Source of the DNA: Strongylocentrotus purpuratus
Taxonomy: Eukaryota > Echinodermata > Echinoidea > Camarodonta > Strongylocentrotidae
NCBI RefSeq assembly: GCF_000002235.5
Contig: NW_022145545.1
Span: forward strand, 1,057,501-1,121,500
Reading direction: 5' to 3'
Length of the DNA stretch: 64,000 bases
The notes under the pieces are model-generated. The model searched no databases and was not told the DNA's origin. It saw nothing but the letters and a program-made list of their open reading frames with translations. Below, piece by piece: positions 18,136 to 29,600 of this stretch (the stretch's first letter is position 1; each line of letters opens with the position of its first letter). Made by a program: the position numbers and the translations under genes.

Positions 18136-18393
18136 ACAATTGAGGTATGGATCTGAGAATGAAAGTCAGGGTTAACGGAAGGAAGATGTTATTACTCCCC
18201 CTTAGTCTCTATCATTGAGTGGAAATCTATGCAACCTTGGCGGGTTTAGAGATGTATTTACTCCAGCTGGAAATATGCATTACAAAAACTGTAATTATGT
18301 TAAAGTTCAATCCCTTGATATGTGTATTGTGGAAAAGAACTGTTGTGAGAACTTTTGTTTTTGCATTAACGAATTCTCCAAACGTCGAAAATT

Positions 18394-18640
18394 CAGGAAT
18401 GTAAAGTGAAGAAAAAAAATTCCCCGCCATATCGTACTTGGAGGTATAGATTTTAAGACTCAAGAATGTAAGTCTTGTGACATTCCATGAGATGAATCTG
18501 GTTGGAAGTACCATGCAATTTAAAGCACCAGTCAAAACTCATGAATGTAAAGAGAAAATAGTACCCGCCAATTTGTACTAATATAGGCATAGGTTTGCCT
18601 TATTGCATTCCATGAGATGTCTAGCTTGTTACTTAATCTT
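18394..18640. repeat. Diverged two-copy tandem repeat
   Basis: Two units of about 140 bp, each starting near GAATGTAAAG and ending CATTCCATGAGATG. No coding sense. Function unknown. Confidence 0.4.
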
Positions 18641-18922
18641 TAAAATGTGTCATTAGAGGAATGTGAACACTGTACAACGCAAATTATAGAACGGGTTCCT
18701 TTTAAAGATATTTACAAATGGAGAGGGGGAGTGGTTTGGTGTGCATGTGTGTGTGTCTGTGTGTGTAACTTAATACATACATGTACATCGCATTTCTCTT
18801 TCCTTTTCCATTTGGTGAGCAAAGTATCCAACTAATCAATAGCCATGAACACGTGAGAGGCTTCCTCAGCTATGATTGGTCCGCGAGAGCTGGAAGGCGA
18901 AAGTGTTTCTTTTGTTTCTTTT

Positions 18923-19293
18923 CGTCACCGGCTTCTCGTGGTCACCAACGCCGGACATGCTGATTGGCTAAATGGTCTTTGCGGCAGCAGGAGGGCGGGA
19001 CGTGTTTTGAGACAAGTCTCGTCTCCAGCTGGTCCTAGACATTTCAGTTGATCGAGATAAATGGCATCTGAAATATACAACATAATTGTCGATTTGTTTC
19101 TGCTCCCCCCCCCCCTTTAATAGTAAATATCCATGTAATCTTACAATCTTAGCAGGAGGATTAACGTTAGTGCCTTGTGAAGCAATAATTAGATCTCGTC
19201 ACCGGCTGCTTGTGGTCACTGTCTATGACGGCAGGTGGGCGGGACGTTGTTCTTTTATTTAGAAAAGTCTCGTCCCCAGCCAGTTTTAGACAC
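18923..19293. promoter_or_regulatory. Duplicated GC-rich block with CCAAT and GC boxes
   Basis: Two copies (18923-19041 and 19197-19293) share GTCACCGGCT, GTGGTCAC, GGGCGGGACGT, AAGTCTCGTC and a CCAGC..TAGACA end. Inverted CCAAT motifs (ATTGG) occur at 18874-18878 and 18963-18967, with GGGCGGG near 18993 and 19237. Such paired blocks can be promoter repeats, either of an unseen gene or of the LINE whose ORF starts at 20078. Purely inferential. Confidence 0.25.
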
Positions 19294-20077
19294 CAGCGAG
19301 GTCTTTAAATCAACTATAAATTTTATATCTAGACTCTGTTTTGAGAGAAATTAAAAGGGGAAAATAAATAATGCCCTTTTACGGTTACCTTAAGCCGGTC
19401 GTTAACAGTGAAAGGAAAAGAAAACAAAAAGAAGAGGAATAGTTCAAAAGTTAATTAATTCGTTTTCTTAAAAAAGAAACTCCTTATATACTGTAAAGTT
19501 TATAATGGTACCAAAAGCCATTTGGTGGGGTACAAGCTGTTGAAGCTTAAAGTATGCACGGGGTTTATCTATTACGTTCGTTTATTACGTTTTTTTTCTT
19601 TTAAAATATTATATATAGCCGTTTGAGCCTGGGGCTAAAGTATCATTAGTTACACATTATCTGAATCCGTTAATTATGAGGTCAAGTTATATCGTCTGGA
19701 GTTACTGTTTTATTTTCGGTGTTGGTTTTTTTTGGTTTTTTTTTTGTCAGAGTAAGAAGACTGTATTAATACTTTGTGTAAAAGGCTGCCACGCCATGAT
19801 TTAGAATAAGTGATGGGAGGGGTTTCGAACATGCCAGCATATATTATGCTTATGTGTATGAATGTGGTTGATAGTGTTGAAGGGTGGGGTGATGGTATGT
19901 GTGGTATGTTTTCCGGTTCCGATGTCTGCCTGTACTTGTTTAATTTGCAATCTAACTTGAAAGCGTTTGTTTTTCCTAGAGTTGGAAATGCATCAAGCTT
20001 CCCATCTACTGTGAAACTGTCACCACTATGTACATTTCTAAAGGTTCTTTGTTACAGATATAGATTCATAGTTCTTG

Positions 20078-23000
20078 ATGTCGGTTAATTTAAAATTACT
20101 CTCAATTAATGTCAGAGGACTGAGAGATAGAGTTAAAAGAAAGAAGATTTTTCAGTGGTGCAAAATGTCGGCAAATATGATATTCTTGCAGGAAACCTTT
20201 AGCACAGAAGACATTGAATACAGTTGGAAGGGTGATTGGGAAGGCTCAATGTTTTTTAGCCACGGGAGTAACCACAGTAGGGGGGTTATTGTAATGTTTA
20301 AACCAGGTATTACTTTTGTGGTGGAAAAAACCTTAATTGACGAAGGGGGAAGATACGTCATCATTAAAGGCAAATGTCAAGGCGAAAAGCTAATATTAGG
20401 AAGCGTGTACTTTCCCACAAGGAATAAAGAAAACGCCCAATGTGATTTTCTGTCTGATCTAAATAAAATAATTTGTTCTGTATTTAGTCAAGACTATTCC
20501 TTGATAATTGGAGGAGACTTCAATGTTATTATGAATCATAATTTGGATTACATGGGTGCAAGTAATATTTCGAAAAGCAAATATAGGGACTCATTATTAG
20601 ACTTTCTTGATAAGCTTGATTTAATTGATGTGTGGCGTAAGCGTCATCCTAATCAGAAAGAATTCACTTTCAGACAGAAGCAGCCATTAGTTCAGAGTAG
20701 ATTGGATTATATCTTCATTTCTTCGAAAGTAGACAAGTTGATAAGAAAGTCTGAAATTTTGCCTTCTATTACACCTGACCATGCTGGAGTTAGAATAGAA
20801 TTTAACAATTTATTCGATAGTTTTGTTTATGGGAAATCCTATTGGAAGTTTAATAGTAGTCTATGTAATGAAAAAGATTTTGTAGATGGGGTAAAAAAGA
20901 AGATTTCTGAAATAGAGGAAAATTGGCGGAATCAAATAACGAGCAAAATTAAATTTTGGGATTTTATGAAAATGAAATTAAGAGAATATATAATGAAATT
21001 CTCCCGTGAAAGAGCAAAACTCAGAAGAGTCCACATTGCAAAATTGGAAAAAGAAATTAAAGACCTGGAATATCGATTGACGATCAATATTGATTGTCAT
21101 AAAAGTATTCAGGATGAAATTGACATGAAAAAAATGGAATTAGAGAAGCTTTTCGACTATTCACGTCAAGGGTTAAAAGTCCGTTCAAGGACAGAATGGT
21201 CTGAAGAAGGAGAAAAAAATTCAAAGTTTTTTGAACAATTACTAAAGTCAAATAAAAGGAAAAGTGTGATCAAGGAGATATATAATGAAAATAAGGAAAC
21301 TGTGAGGGATGGCAAAGGGATTTTGAAGATTATCAGGGAGTTTTACGAGAATTTATATGCATGTAAAAATGGTGAAATTACAGAGGATATTGAAAATATG
21401 TTCTTAAATGAATTACCCAAATTAAGTAAAGAAAATAAAGAGTATTGTGAAGGCAAGGTAACACTGGCAGAATGCTATCAGGCAGTAAAGGAAATGAAAT
21501 GGAACAAATCACCAGGCAATGACGGCTTCTCGACAGAGTTTTATTTCACGTTCTGGCCAACTTTAGGGAAAACAATAGTGGAGGCTTTTAATGAAAGTTT
21601 TGAAACAAAAATGTTATCAAACTCACAGAGACAGGGGGTAATTACACTAATTGAGAAAGAAGGCAAAGACCCTTTGTACATGAAAAACTATAGGCCAATT
21701 ACTCTCTTAAATGTAGATTATAAAATATTGTCGAAAGTATTAGCTACAAGGGTAAAGGAGGTATTGGAAGATATTATTCATTACGATCAGGTGGGCTATG
21801 TTAAAGATCGGAATATTGGGGAAGCGGTTCGGTTAATTGATGATACATTCTTTCAGTCCTTGTATCAGCCTGTAGGCTTTTTAATTGCCGTAGATTTTGA
21901 AAAGGCTTTCGATTGCATTTCCCATAAACTTTTATTTAAAGCTTTGGAACAGTTTGGGTTTGGTAAAGTTTTGTGTTCTTGGGTTAAAACCCTTTACACT
22001 AATGTTAGCAGTTGCGTGATGAACGGGGGACACTCAACAGGATATTTTGGAATTAATAGAGGGGTAAGACAAGGTGACCCCCTATCTCCATATTTATTTG
22101 TAATAGTTATCGAATTACTAGCTCGTTATATTAGGAAAGATGAGAACATTAAAGGGGTAGGATTCGGGAATAAAGAAATAAAGCAAGTTTTGTATGCCGA
22201 TGATATTACATTGTTTTTAAAAGATATGGATTCAATTAATAAAGTGAAGAAAGTTTTCAAAAACTTTGAAAAATTAAGTGGGTTGAAGATAAATATGGAT
22301 AAGACAAATTTTATGTGGTTAGGAGAGGAAAGTGATAGGCCGGGTTTACCTTTTTTTGGACATAGGGTACAACATATAAAGATCCTAGGGGTATATTTCG
22401 CACGTCATTCCAAAATAAAAGATGATTTGAACTATAAGGAAATTTTGAGCAAAATCAAAAGACTAATCGGTTGGTGGAAGCAACGAGATTTAACGATGTT
22501 TGGCAAAATTAAATTGTTGAAGATATATGTATTTTCAAAACTAAATTATGTTTCGTCTCTTATGACAGTCCCACAAAACTTTTTTGAAGAAATCGAAAAG
22601 ATTTCTTTTAATTTTATTTGGGGAGGGAGAGACAGAATAAAACGGAAAATATTATATCAAGATTATTGCGCTGGGGGACTCAGAGTAACGAATTTTAAGA
22701 TATTTATCAAGACTCAGAGAATAATGTGGATCAAACGGTTGCTATATGGAGAAAAGTATTCAGGTTGGAAAGTAACCTTTGACCACTTTTTCAGATCACT
22801 GGGGGGTCGAATTATATTTCTTTGTAATTATGATATAAATAAAATGGACTTGAAGGGTATACCATCTTTTTATAAAGACATGTTGAAGGCATGGCAAGAA
22901 TTAGATAAATGCAGACACTTTGGAGAAAATAAGAATAATCCGATTATATTTAGCAACAAGTGTATTTGTCTCAGCAATAAAACATTTTTTGATGTCGAAC

Positions 23001-23833
23001 TATTTCAGAAAGGTATACTTCAAGCATCAGATATAATTGTCAGAGGTCATTTAAAACCGATCTTACATTTTTTAAATTTGGGTTTTGAAACTAAAAGCTT
23101 GCTTAGAATTCAAAAGATCTTTTCAGCAATTAGAAACGATTGGATACAAAGTGATTTTATGGAAGTGGACACTGAAAATTTTGAAATAGAATTGATGATA
23201 TTTGGACGTTTACAGAAACTATGTGATATAAAATCCAGGCGGTTATATGATTACTTCATTGAAGACCTTCAAAAAGAGTATACATTACATGTTACAGATG
23301 GCAACTGTCAATTTGATCTTGGAATGACGGAGTTGAAAGAAACATTCACAAGGATGAAATGTGCAATGCTTTGTAATAAACATAGAGAGTTTCAATACAA
23401 ACAATTACAAGGGGCTGTATATACGAAAAGAGAGCTCTTTAAATTTGGTTTTGAGTCAGACCATTTTTGTTCCTTTTGTAGACTAGAAGTAGAGACATAC
23501 CAACATTTATTTTTAGATTGTCTTAAAGTTAAAATATTATGGCAGGAGGTAATTCAAAAGTTACATTTAATCGAAATTGACATTGATGATTGGAAACCCA
23601 TTTTTATGGGAATATCCGGCAATACTGCGAGAATATTTGTAATAAATTGTATCATATTTTTAGTAAAGTATATCATTTTTATTTCTAGAAAAGAAGGAAC
23701 TTTGCCATCTGTACAGAAAACAGTACATATGCTTAAAAATTACAGAGACGAGGAATACAAAATAGCATTCAAAAAGGGGAAACTGGGGATGCACTTACAG
23801 AAATGGGAACAAATCGATGCATTTTTACTTTAA
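20078..23833 (+). CDS. LINE ORF2: endonuclease and reverse transcriptase
   Basis: Single open frame of 1251 aa from ATG 20078 (a TTG precedes it). The apurinic-type endonuclease is at about residues 5-240: SINVRGLR (9-16), LQET with catalytic Glu39, GGDFNV near 146, RLDYIFIS, and PDHAG near 233. The reverse transcriptase lies at about 480-800: NYRPITLLN, AVDFEKAFD, GVRQGDPLSPYLF and the catalytic YADD at 706-709. A C-terminal CCHC knuckle uses Cys1131, Cys1134, His1143 and Cys1148, as in the L1 and Tx1 clades. Length is usual for the family. No stop or frameshift was seen, so the copy is recent and possibly still competent as a protein. It is unrelated in function to the neighbouring host genes. 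Confidence 0.95.
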   Translation: MSVNLKLLSINVRGLRDRVKRKKIFQWCKMSANMIFLQETFSTEDIEYSWKGDWEGSMFFSHGSNHSRGVIVMFKPGITFVVEKTLIDEGGRYVIIKGKCQGEKLILGSVYFPTRNKENAQCDFLSDLNKIICSVFSQDYSLIIGGDFNVIMNHNLDYMGASNISKSKYRDSLLDFLDKLDLIDVWRKRHPNQKEFTFRQKQPLVQSRLDYIFISSKVDKLIRKSEILPSITPDHAGVRIEFNNLFDSFVYGKSYWKFNSSLCNEKDFVDGVKKKISEIEENWRNQITSKIKFWDFMKMKLREYIMKFSRERAKLRRVHIAKLEKEIKDLEYRLTINIDCHKSIQDEIDMKKMELEKLFDYSRQGLKVRSRTEWSEEGEKNSKFFEQLLKSNKRKSVIKEIYNENKETVRDGKGILKIIREFYENLYACKNGEITEDIENMFLNELPKLSKENKEYCEGKVTLAECYQAVKEMKWNKSPGNDGFSTEFYFTFWPTLGKTIVEAFNESFETKMLSNSQRQGVITLIEKEGKDPLYMKNYRPITLLNVDYKILSKVLATRVKEVLEDIIHYDQVGYVKDRNIGEAVRLIDDTFFQSLYQPVGFLIAVDFEKAFDCISHKLLFKALEQFGFGKVLCSWVKTLYTNVSSCVMNGGHSTGYFGINRGVRQGDPLSPYLFVIVIELLARYIRKDENIKGVGFGNKEIKQVLYADDITLFLKDMDSINKVKKVFKNFEKLSGLKINMDKTNFMWLGEESDRPGLPFFGHRVQHIKILGVYFARHSKIKDDLNYKEILSKIKRLIGWWKQRDLTMFGKIKLLKIYVFSKLNYVSSLMTVPQNFFEEIEKISFNFIWGGRDRIKRKILYQDYCAGGLRVTNFKIFIKTQRIMWIKRLLYGEKYSGWKVTFDHFFRSLGGRIIFLCNYDINKMDLKGIPSFYKDMLKAWQELDKCRHFGENKNNPIIFSNKCICLSNKTFFDVELFQKGILQASDIIVRGHLKPILHFLNLGFETKSLLRIQKIFSAIRNDWIQSDFMEVDTENFEIELMIFGRLQKLCDIKSRRLYDYFIEDLQKEYTLHVTDGNCQFDLGMTELKETFTRMKCAMLCNKHREFQYKQLQGAVYTKRELFKFGFESDHFCSFCRLEVETYQHLFLDCLKVKILWQEVIQKLHLIEIDIDDWKPIFMGISGNTARIFVINCIIFLVKYIIFISRKEGTLPSVQKTVHMLKNYRDEEYKIAFKKGKLGMHLQKWEQIDAFLL

Positions 23834-24143
23834 TGGATGTGGGTATTATTATTATTATTAGTATTATTAATTCTCTCTCGTGTACAGGTGGACAAACCGG
23901 AACAGGTTGCATGCAGTGTGTGTGTCGGCGTGAAGGGGGTATGATGAGATGGGTGGGCTAGGGGGGGGGGGGGGGTTAAGAGTTTGTGTGGTGTGAGTTG
24001 AGGGAACAGGTTGCATGCAGTGTGTGTTTGTGTTTGTATGTGTGTGTATGTGTGTTTATGTGTGTGAAAGGTGGTGTGGGTGGGCTAGAGGGGCGGGGGG
24101 GGGGTGTGAGAGTGTTGTGATAGGATGGTAATATCTAATTTTA

Positions 24144-24573
24144 AACCTTCCTCTACTGTTATTTTGATTATTCACTGTTACATGCAAGACTTTTTTTTTT
24201 TTCTATGTTCATTGATTGATGTAACTCATGAAGTGTCTTGTATCAAAGATCTTGTTTTATATTGCTTATTTTGATAATTTCTTGTTATGTGAATTTCTTG
24301 TTATGTGAAATTGTGAGGAAGGAAATAAAATATCATTTAAAAAAAAAAAAAATCTACACTTTAAACCTTCCTCTACTGTTATTTTGATTATACACTGTTA
24401 CATGCAAGAATTTTTTTTTTCTATGTTCATTGATTGATGTAACTCATGAAGTGTCTTGTATCAAAGATCTTGTTTTATATTGCTTATTTTGATAATTTCT
24501 TGTTATGTGAATTTCTTGTTATGTGAAATTATGAGGAAGGAAATAAAATATCATTTAAAAAAAAAAAAAAATA
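24144..24573 (+). repeat. Tandem duplication of the LINE 3' end
   Basis: The segment 24144-24352 (TTTAAACCTTCCTCTACTGT onward to poly-A) is repeated almost identically at 24360-24573 after a short ATCTACAC linker. Differences are few (ATTCACTG/ATACACTG, ATTGTGAGG/ATTATGAGG). Confidence 0.9.
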
Positions 24574-24611
24574 CAGTGTAATGGTTGATTTAGATGATTT
24601 ATGTTTGCCAT

Positions 24612-24851
24612 TGGGCCTAAATTTAAAAAAAAATGTTGTATTGCCCTTTGCGACCGAACAAAAAGTTTTGAAATCTACGGTTGACTTTCTATTTTTTGTG
24701 CCGTTTTTTAGAGAAAAAAAATATTAAAGCATTAAAAACTGAGAAATATCGGCCCAAAGACAGAAAAGGAGAACAAAAATAAAAGATTTCCGACCGACCG
24801 ACCCATGTTTTGGCACCTAAAGGGCAACACAACATTTTTTTGTAGACCTTA
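24612..24851 (-). mobile_element. TIR element, TGTTGTATTGCCCTTT family, copy 1
   Basis: Ends carry ATGTTGTATTGCCCTTT and AAAGGGCAACACAACAT inside A/T runs, bounded by GGGCCT and AGACCT. Inside are TCTACGGTTGACTTT and CCGACCGACCGACCCATG. Relatives are at 42379-42652 and 63576-63828. Non-coding. The orientation is given relative to those two copies, where the GGTCGG phrase comes first. Confidence 0.7.
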
Positions 24852-24921
24852 TCGCCAAATTTACCCCAAATTTTATTGATGATCTATGTTTTAAAAAATA
24901 AATAAATGTGTATTGTTACTT

Positions 24922-25134
24922 CACTATGAACATGAATGACAAAGAAAGCGGACAAAATATACAGTTCCTCAAGTAGACAAAGTAACATCCCTTCACTGCT
25001 ATTATGTAAAAAGGTGAATATGCATGTTAACCTGTTCTACACATTTGTACATAATAGCAGTGAAGGGATGTTCCTTTGTCTACCCGAGGGACTTTATATT
25101 TTGTCCGCTTTCTTTGTCAGCCATTTTCATAGTG
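24922..25134. mobile_element. Foldback element with 87-bp arms
   Basis: Left arm 24922-25008 (CACTATGAACATGAATGACA onward) and right arm 25048-25134 are inverted copies with roughly 90 percent identity around a 39-bp loop. Nothing codes inside. It could be a miniature foldback transposon or a hairpin RNA source. Confidence 0.75.
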
Positions 25135-26648
25135 TTTAGGACTACATTATAACGTCTATAGAAAGCCCGACCAAACTAACCTCTATAGAGAACACAAAGA
25201 GCAGGTTTCCTCCGATAATCAATTCCATGAGAAGCATCATTTCAAGGGAACAAACAAGTGTGGTCTTTATAGACAGGTGGTATTTGTGTACAGGGGGTCG
25301 TTAATGCAGGTTTGAGGTTTTTTTCAGCTAAAACACGTATTGATTGGTAGTGCAAACTAGCTGGAGCAAGCGAAAAACTTTAAAATAGGATACAGGGGAA
25401 CATTTTAGGGGAAACGATACACTCTCCCCCAACGACAATGCCATGGCCTATACGTGTATAATTATGTTAAAGACAAAACCATACATGGTTTGCTATTTCC
25501 TTACCGAATTTATCAATAAAGCAACACAAAATGAATTTGTGTGCAAACAAAAATTAGTACGCATGATTGCTTTTTTTCTTCTTCAGAAAGTGATTATTTG
25601 AATTGAAATTCTTGGCCATTCGTGATAAAATTTAGTTCGTTATTATTTTGTTGTCGGTAGCCTATCGTTAGCGTGACTAAAATAAGCCTACCCATTGACA
25701 AGATAGAGAGATTGATTTTATCTTTCATTAGATTGAGTCAACCAACAATGGGGGAGGAGGAGGGGGGGGGGGGTGCTTTGGGTGGTTCCATCGTATAGTC
25801 CCTTACGTTTCAGTCAGTACACCCGCCTTGGAATTTGAATGAGGAAATACTGAATGATGAGGATAAAGAGAAGGTATTGTATTCCAACCACTGGATGCGT
25901 CATGAAGAATTTGAATTAGCAACGAGAAAAGTACAATGCTCTTTCTTTGCCCAAGAAAATGAAATAGGCAAATATAACAAAGGAGTAAGGCAGAGGAGCC
26001 AAGAGAAATATTGAACGTCTAATGTGAATAGATTGTGAAATAACCAAGCCAAATAGAAACAAAAATCTCTTACGACTTGTACCATAATCGATGTGAAATG
26101 TAAACCTTAATAGCCCGCCTCCTTTTTAAGCCATTCACTCTTCACAATTCCGTCGGTCTGTGTCTGTGGAATGTAATGTTTAAGACATTTTGGTAAAAAT
26201 CACTACAATAAGTTAACCTCATGCCTGAATACATCTCAAACTATCACATCATAACATGACAAAGTATATAGAAGAAAGGGGAAGTAAATGACATGCGGAG
26301 CCTTGTAACAATAAGTACAACTCAGGCTAGGCACACATCTCCAATTAAATTACTGAAGCGCGAAATTAACAAAGGATTAAGTTGACAAAGGCATTTTTTC
26401 TTCAGGTCGTTGGAATCCAATGATGAGAAATCATGTAAAGACGACCCGCACCATGTGCACAACAAGAAATCATGCTTGTGTAGTAAACAATGAAAGCAGT
26501 AAGAACGCCGTCGGACTTTCTTTCCCCACCACTCCATCCCAAGGACAGGAACCAGTCTTTAAACTGTGTCTGAATGCACTTTATATTATCAGAAGTAGAG
26601 AAGCATCATATTGCCTTGTGAATTCAGACAGATTGTTACACTGTAATT
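25135..26648. other. Intergenic upstream of the SEA membrane gene
   Basis: No gene seen. A purine-rich G run lies at 25750-25774. The stretch just before 26649 should hold the 5' UTR and promoter of the plus-strand gene; no clear TATA box was identified. Confidence 0.4.
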
Positions 26649-29600
26649 ATGGCTGATAACACAGAAATTGAGGTAAATAACTGTAGAAAATAAGATGGGA
26701 AATTATCCTGGTTCTTTCATTGCCTGTTGTCCCACGCAGATATTTCAGATAAGGTAGTTCGTGTATTTGAGGCCCATTTTCAGTTGGGTATTGAATGATT
26801 TGTTTGGTAGCTTTGATTATTTATGTGTGTCTGAATGTTTGAATAAGCTCAGAAGTTTATGAATGTTCCGCCTAATATAATGTCTGATTGCTAAACAGTT
26901 TCAGTCAGTTTGTAAAACATATTAATCAGAACATTAATCAGAATATTAACAATTTCTTAGATGGCTTGTTTTGGTAGTGGGGGGGGGGGGGGTCTTTGGA
27001 AATTGTTATTGTTATTGTAATTGTTGTATAATGATTTTGTGCATTTAATAGATATTTCATGATTATAGTTCGATCGATCAGAGAATACCACATTATACAA
27101 AGACATTGTGCAGTGAGATCATGTTCGTGGCGCCACACTGAGATCAGAGAATACCACATTATACAATGACATTGTGCAGTGAGATCATGTTCGTGGCGCC
27201 ATGGATCAGAGAATACCACATTATACAATGACATTGTGCATTAAGATCATATTTTATATATATATGAACCTTTTGGGGGAAATGTTAGTACACTTTATGG
27301 TTCAATCCTGCACCTTTAGGGGTGCAAACCGATGCAACAATAGCAGCACCTTTAGGGGTTAAATCCTGCACCCTTACGGAGGGTGCCAAAATGCACCTTT
27401 TAGGAGACATGTTAGTACCCTTAATGGTTCAATCCTGCTCCTTTAGGGGTGCAAACCGATGCAATAACAGCACCTTATTAAAGGGGTTCAATCCTGCACC
27501 CTTTAAAAGGTGCAATCCTGCACCCATCATCGAGGAATACTCGTGACATTTGCTCGTACACATATACATATTAAACATGCATGATGTTTCTTGGTTAGTA
27601 ATCATATAATCAATATATATATTGCTAAAACGTGAATGTAATTGTAACATGATCAGACAAAATAATCTATTGGTTAATGATTGCCGAAGGAAAATACAAA
27701 TCACAAAATTGATGTGCATTGTCATAATTTGCTTAACAAATCATGATAAATGTATTTTTATGTGAACACGTGGAAAGTAATCATGAATATGCATGCAATA
27801 TGCAAACTTTTATTTTGCACCTTTTCGGGTTGTTAGGGTTCATTTTTGTGGGAAGGGTACAAAATCTTATATTGCACCCTTTTTTGAACCCCTTTTCCTT
27901 TAATAGGGTTCATTTTTATGTAAAGGGTGCAAACTCTTATTTTGCACCCTTTTTTGCACCCTTTTTTCTTAGAGTGTACTGTGTAGTCAGATCATGTTTA
28001 CAGCACCACAAATGAGAGAATACCACATTTGTTGCTATGTCGGGCAATTAAAGCCTCCTGCAAAGTTTTTGGTTGCGTCATCCAAGAGCAACGATTTGTA
28101 CTATTGTACTATTGGTAAACATTATTTTGAATGTTTGTGTACAGAGCTGACAATCAATACGGAAGTGATATACCGGGAGTGCACCGGAACTCTCTATTAA
28201 GAGATTCCTCCCGTTAAGCTTCCTACTAGAAATATCTTTAATTTGTTTACAGGTCTATCAGAAAAGTTTAAGCGCATGACCAGATTTTGTTTTTTCAGTC
28301 AACATTGTACTGCTTGTCCTCCTACAGGGTGATACGGGTGGAGCACTCGAGATGCAAGAGCCTACCTCTCGTCCCCCGCCTACCATTGATGATTTAGAAA
28401 TACCACCACCTCCTCCAGAGGAAGCTACACCGCCAACACCACCTCCTGAAGAAGATGGACCCCCTCCACCACCCCAGGATGAGGACACACCCTCACAGAC
28501 AGACCCCAACCCTCCATTAACACCCGGTGATGCGATGATACTTGAAGGTATATACAGGGAAAGGGTCATCAATTCTGTAGAACAAAATCAGAAAAACAAA
28601 CTAACAAACAAACACACACAACATAAAACACGTTTTAAATGTTTATACATGTACCTTGAGTGTATGTAAAAAAATTGCACAAAGCGTGAATTGAATTCAA
28701 TGTTTGCAGTATAATATTCTACGTTGGTTCTATTGACGACTGCAGTGTTTAGTATCAAAACATTGAATGCGACTCATTATTTGACATTCTGAATAATCAA
28801 AGTATTTAATTCATAAACGTCCCCTTTTAGAAAGGCGACAGGCAGTAATGATGAAAAATAGATATGGCTATCAAATCTCAAGATCTTGAAAAATAGCCAT
28901 CTTGAAAAATTGTCATGCAAATTAAACCACTATCCCGGTGTTTATAGCACAATGGTCACTGCTACATCCTATGCTCATCTAGTGTATTTCCTTATTGCCA
29001 TCTTCCAACTGCTCTACCCTTCCATTCACAATTCACACAAAAACCATTTGCAATCATGATTATTTTTACACACCAGCTGAACCAGACCCTGAAGCACCCG
29101 ACGAGCCACAAGATGCTGGTATCCTAGATGCACCGGAGGTTACCGATACGGGTAGCGCGGTGATAGATCACCCTCCACCGAATGACTGTGGATCACCTCT
29201 TCCTCCATACAACAACGACAGCGGTGTGGATGTTCCTTCGACGTCTACTGCTGATGTATCGGAGCTGGAAGGGAAGGACCTGCAAAGGGAGTTTGATGAG
29301 ATCCAAATAGAAGGTATGATCGCAACTACTTTTGAAAATCGACCTAGATGGTCCTGGCTAGTGCGTTACCTATCGAAATGTGCGAAAATTACAAAGAAAC
29401 ATTACGTAATCCGAACATGATTTTTATGGGATTCTTAAAAGGTATAGCAATCCCCACTCAATTGATTTTCAAAAGTAGTTACGATCATGTTTAAAAAACA
29501 ATTAGCTATGTATTTGCTTCAGGATCACGACTCCTTAAAGGTAATACAAAGTTTTGGGAAATTTTGAAAATTGAGAGGATAGTGATTCTTTACAATTTTG

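Larger units (their letters stand above)
20078..24573 (+). mobile_element. Non-LTR retrotransposon (L1/Tx1-like), with 3' tails
   Basis: Comprises the intact ORF2 at 20078-23833, a 3' UTR with G-rich and GT repeats, and two successive copies of a terminal segment each ending in poly-A (24339-24352 and 24559-24573). The 5' boundary and target duplication could not be fixed. No ORF1 with a coiled coil or zinc knuckle was found in the 800 bp upstream, so the element may be 5'-truncated near its ORF2. Confidence 0.85.

Noticed and set aside
19810..20088. 92-codon frame directly before the LINE ORF2, considered as ORF1
   Set aside because: No coiled coil, RRM or zinc knuckle, and much too short for a LINE ORF1.
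26320..26660. Overlapping open frames of 70-80 codons just before the SEA gene start
   Set aside because: No domain, no conservation clue; the 8-codon exon at 26649-26672 fits splice phase and is preferred.
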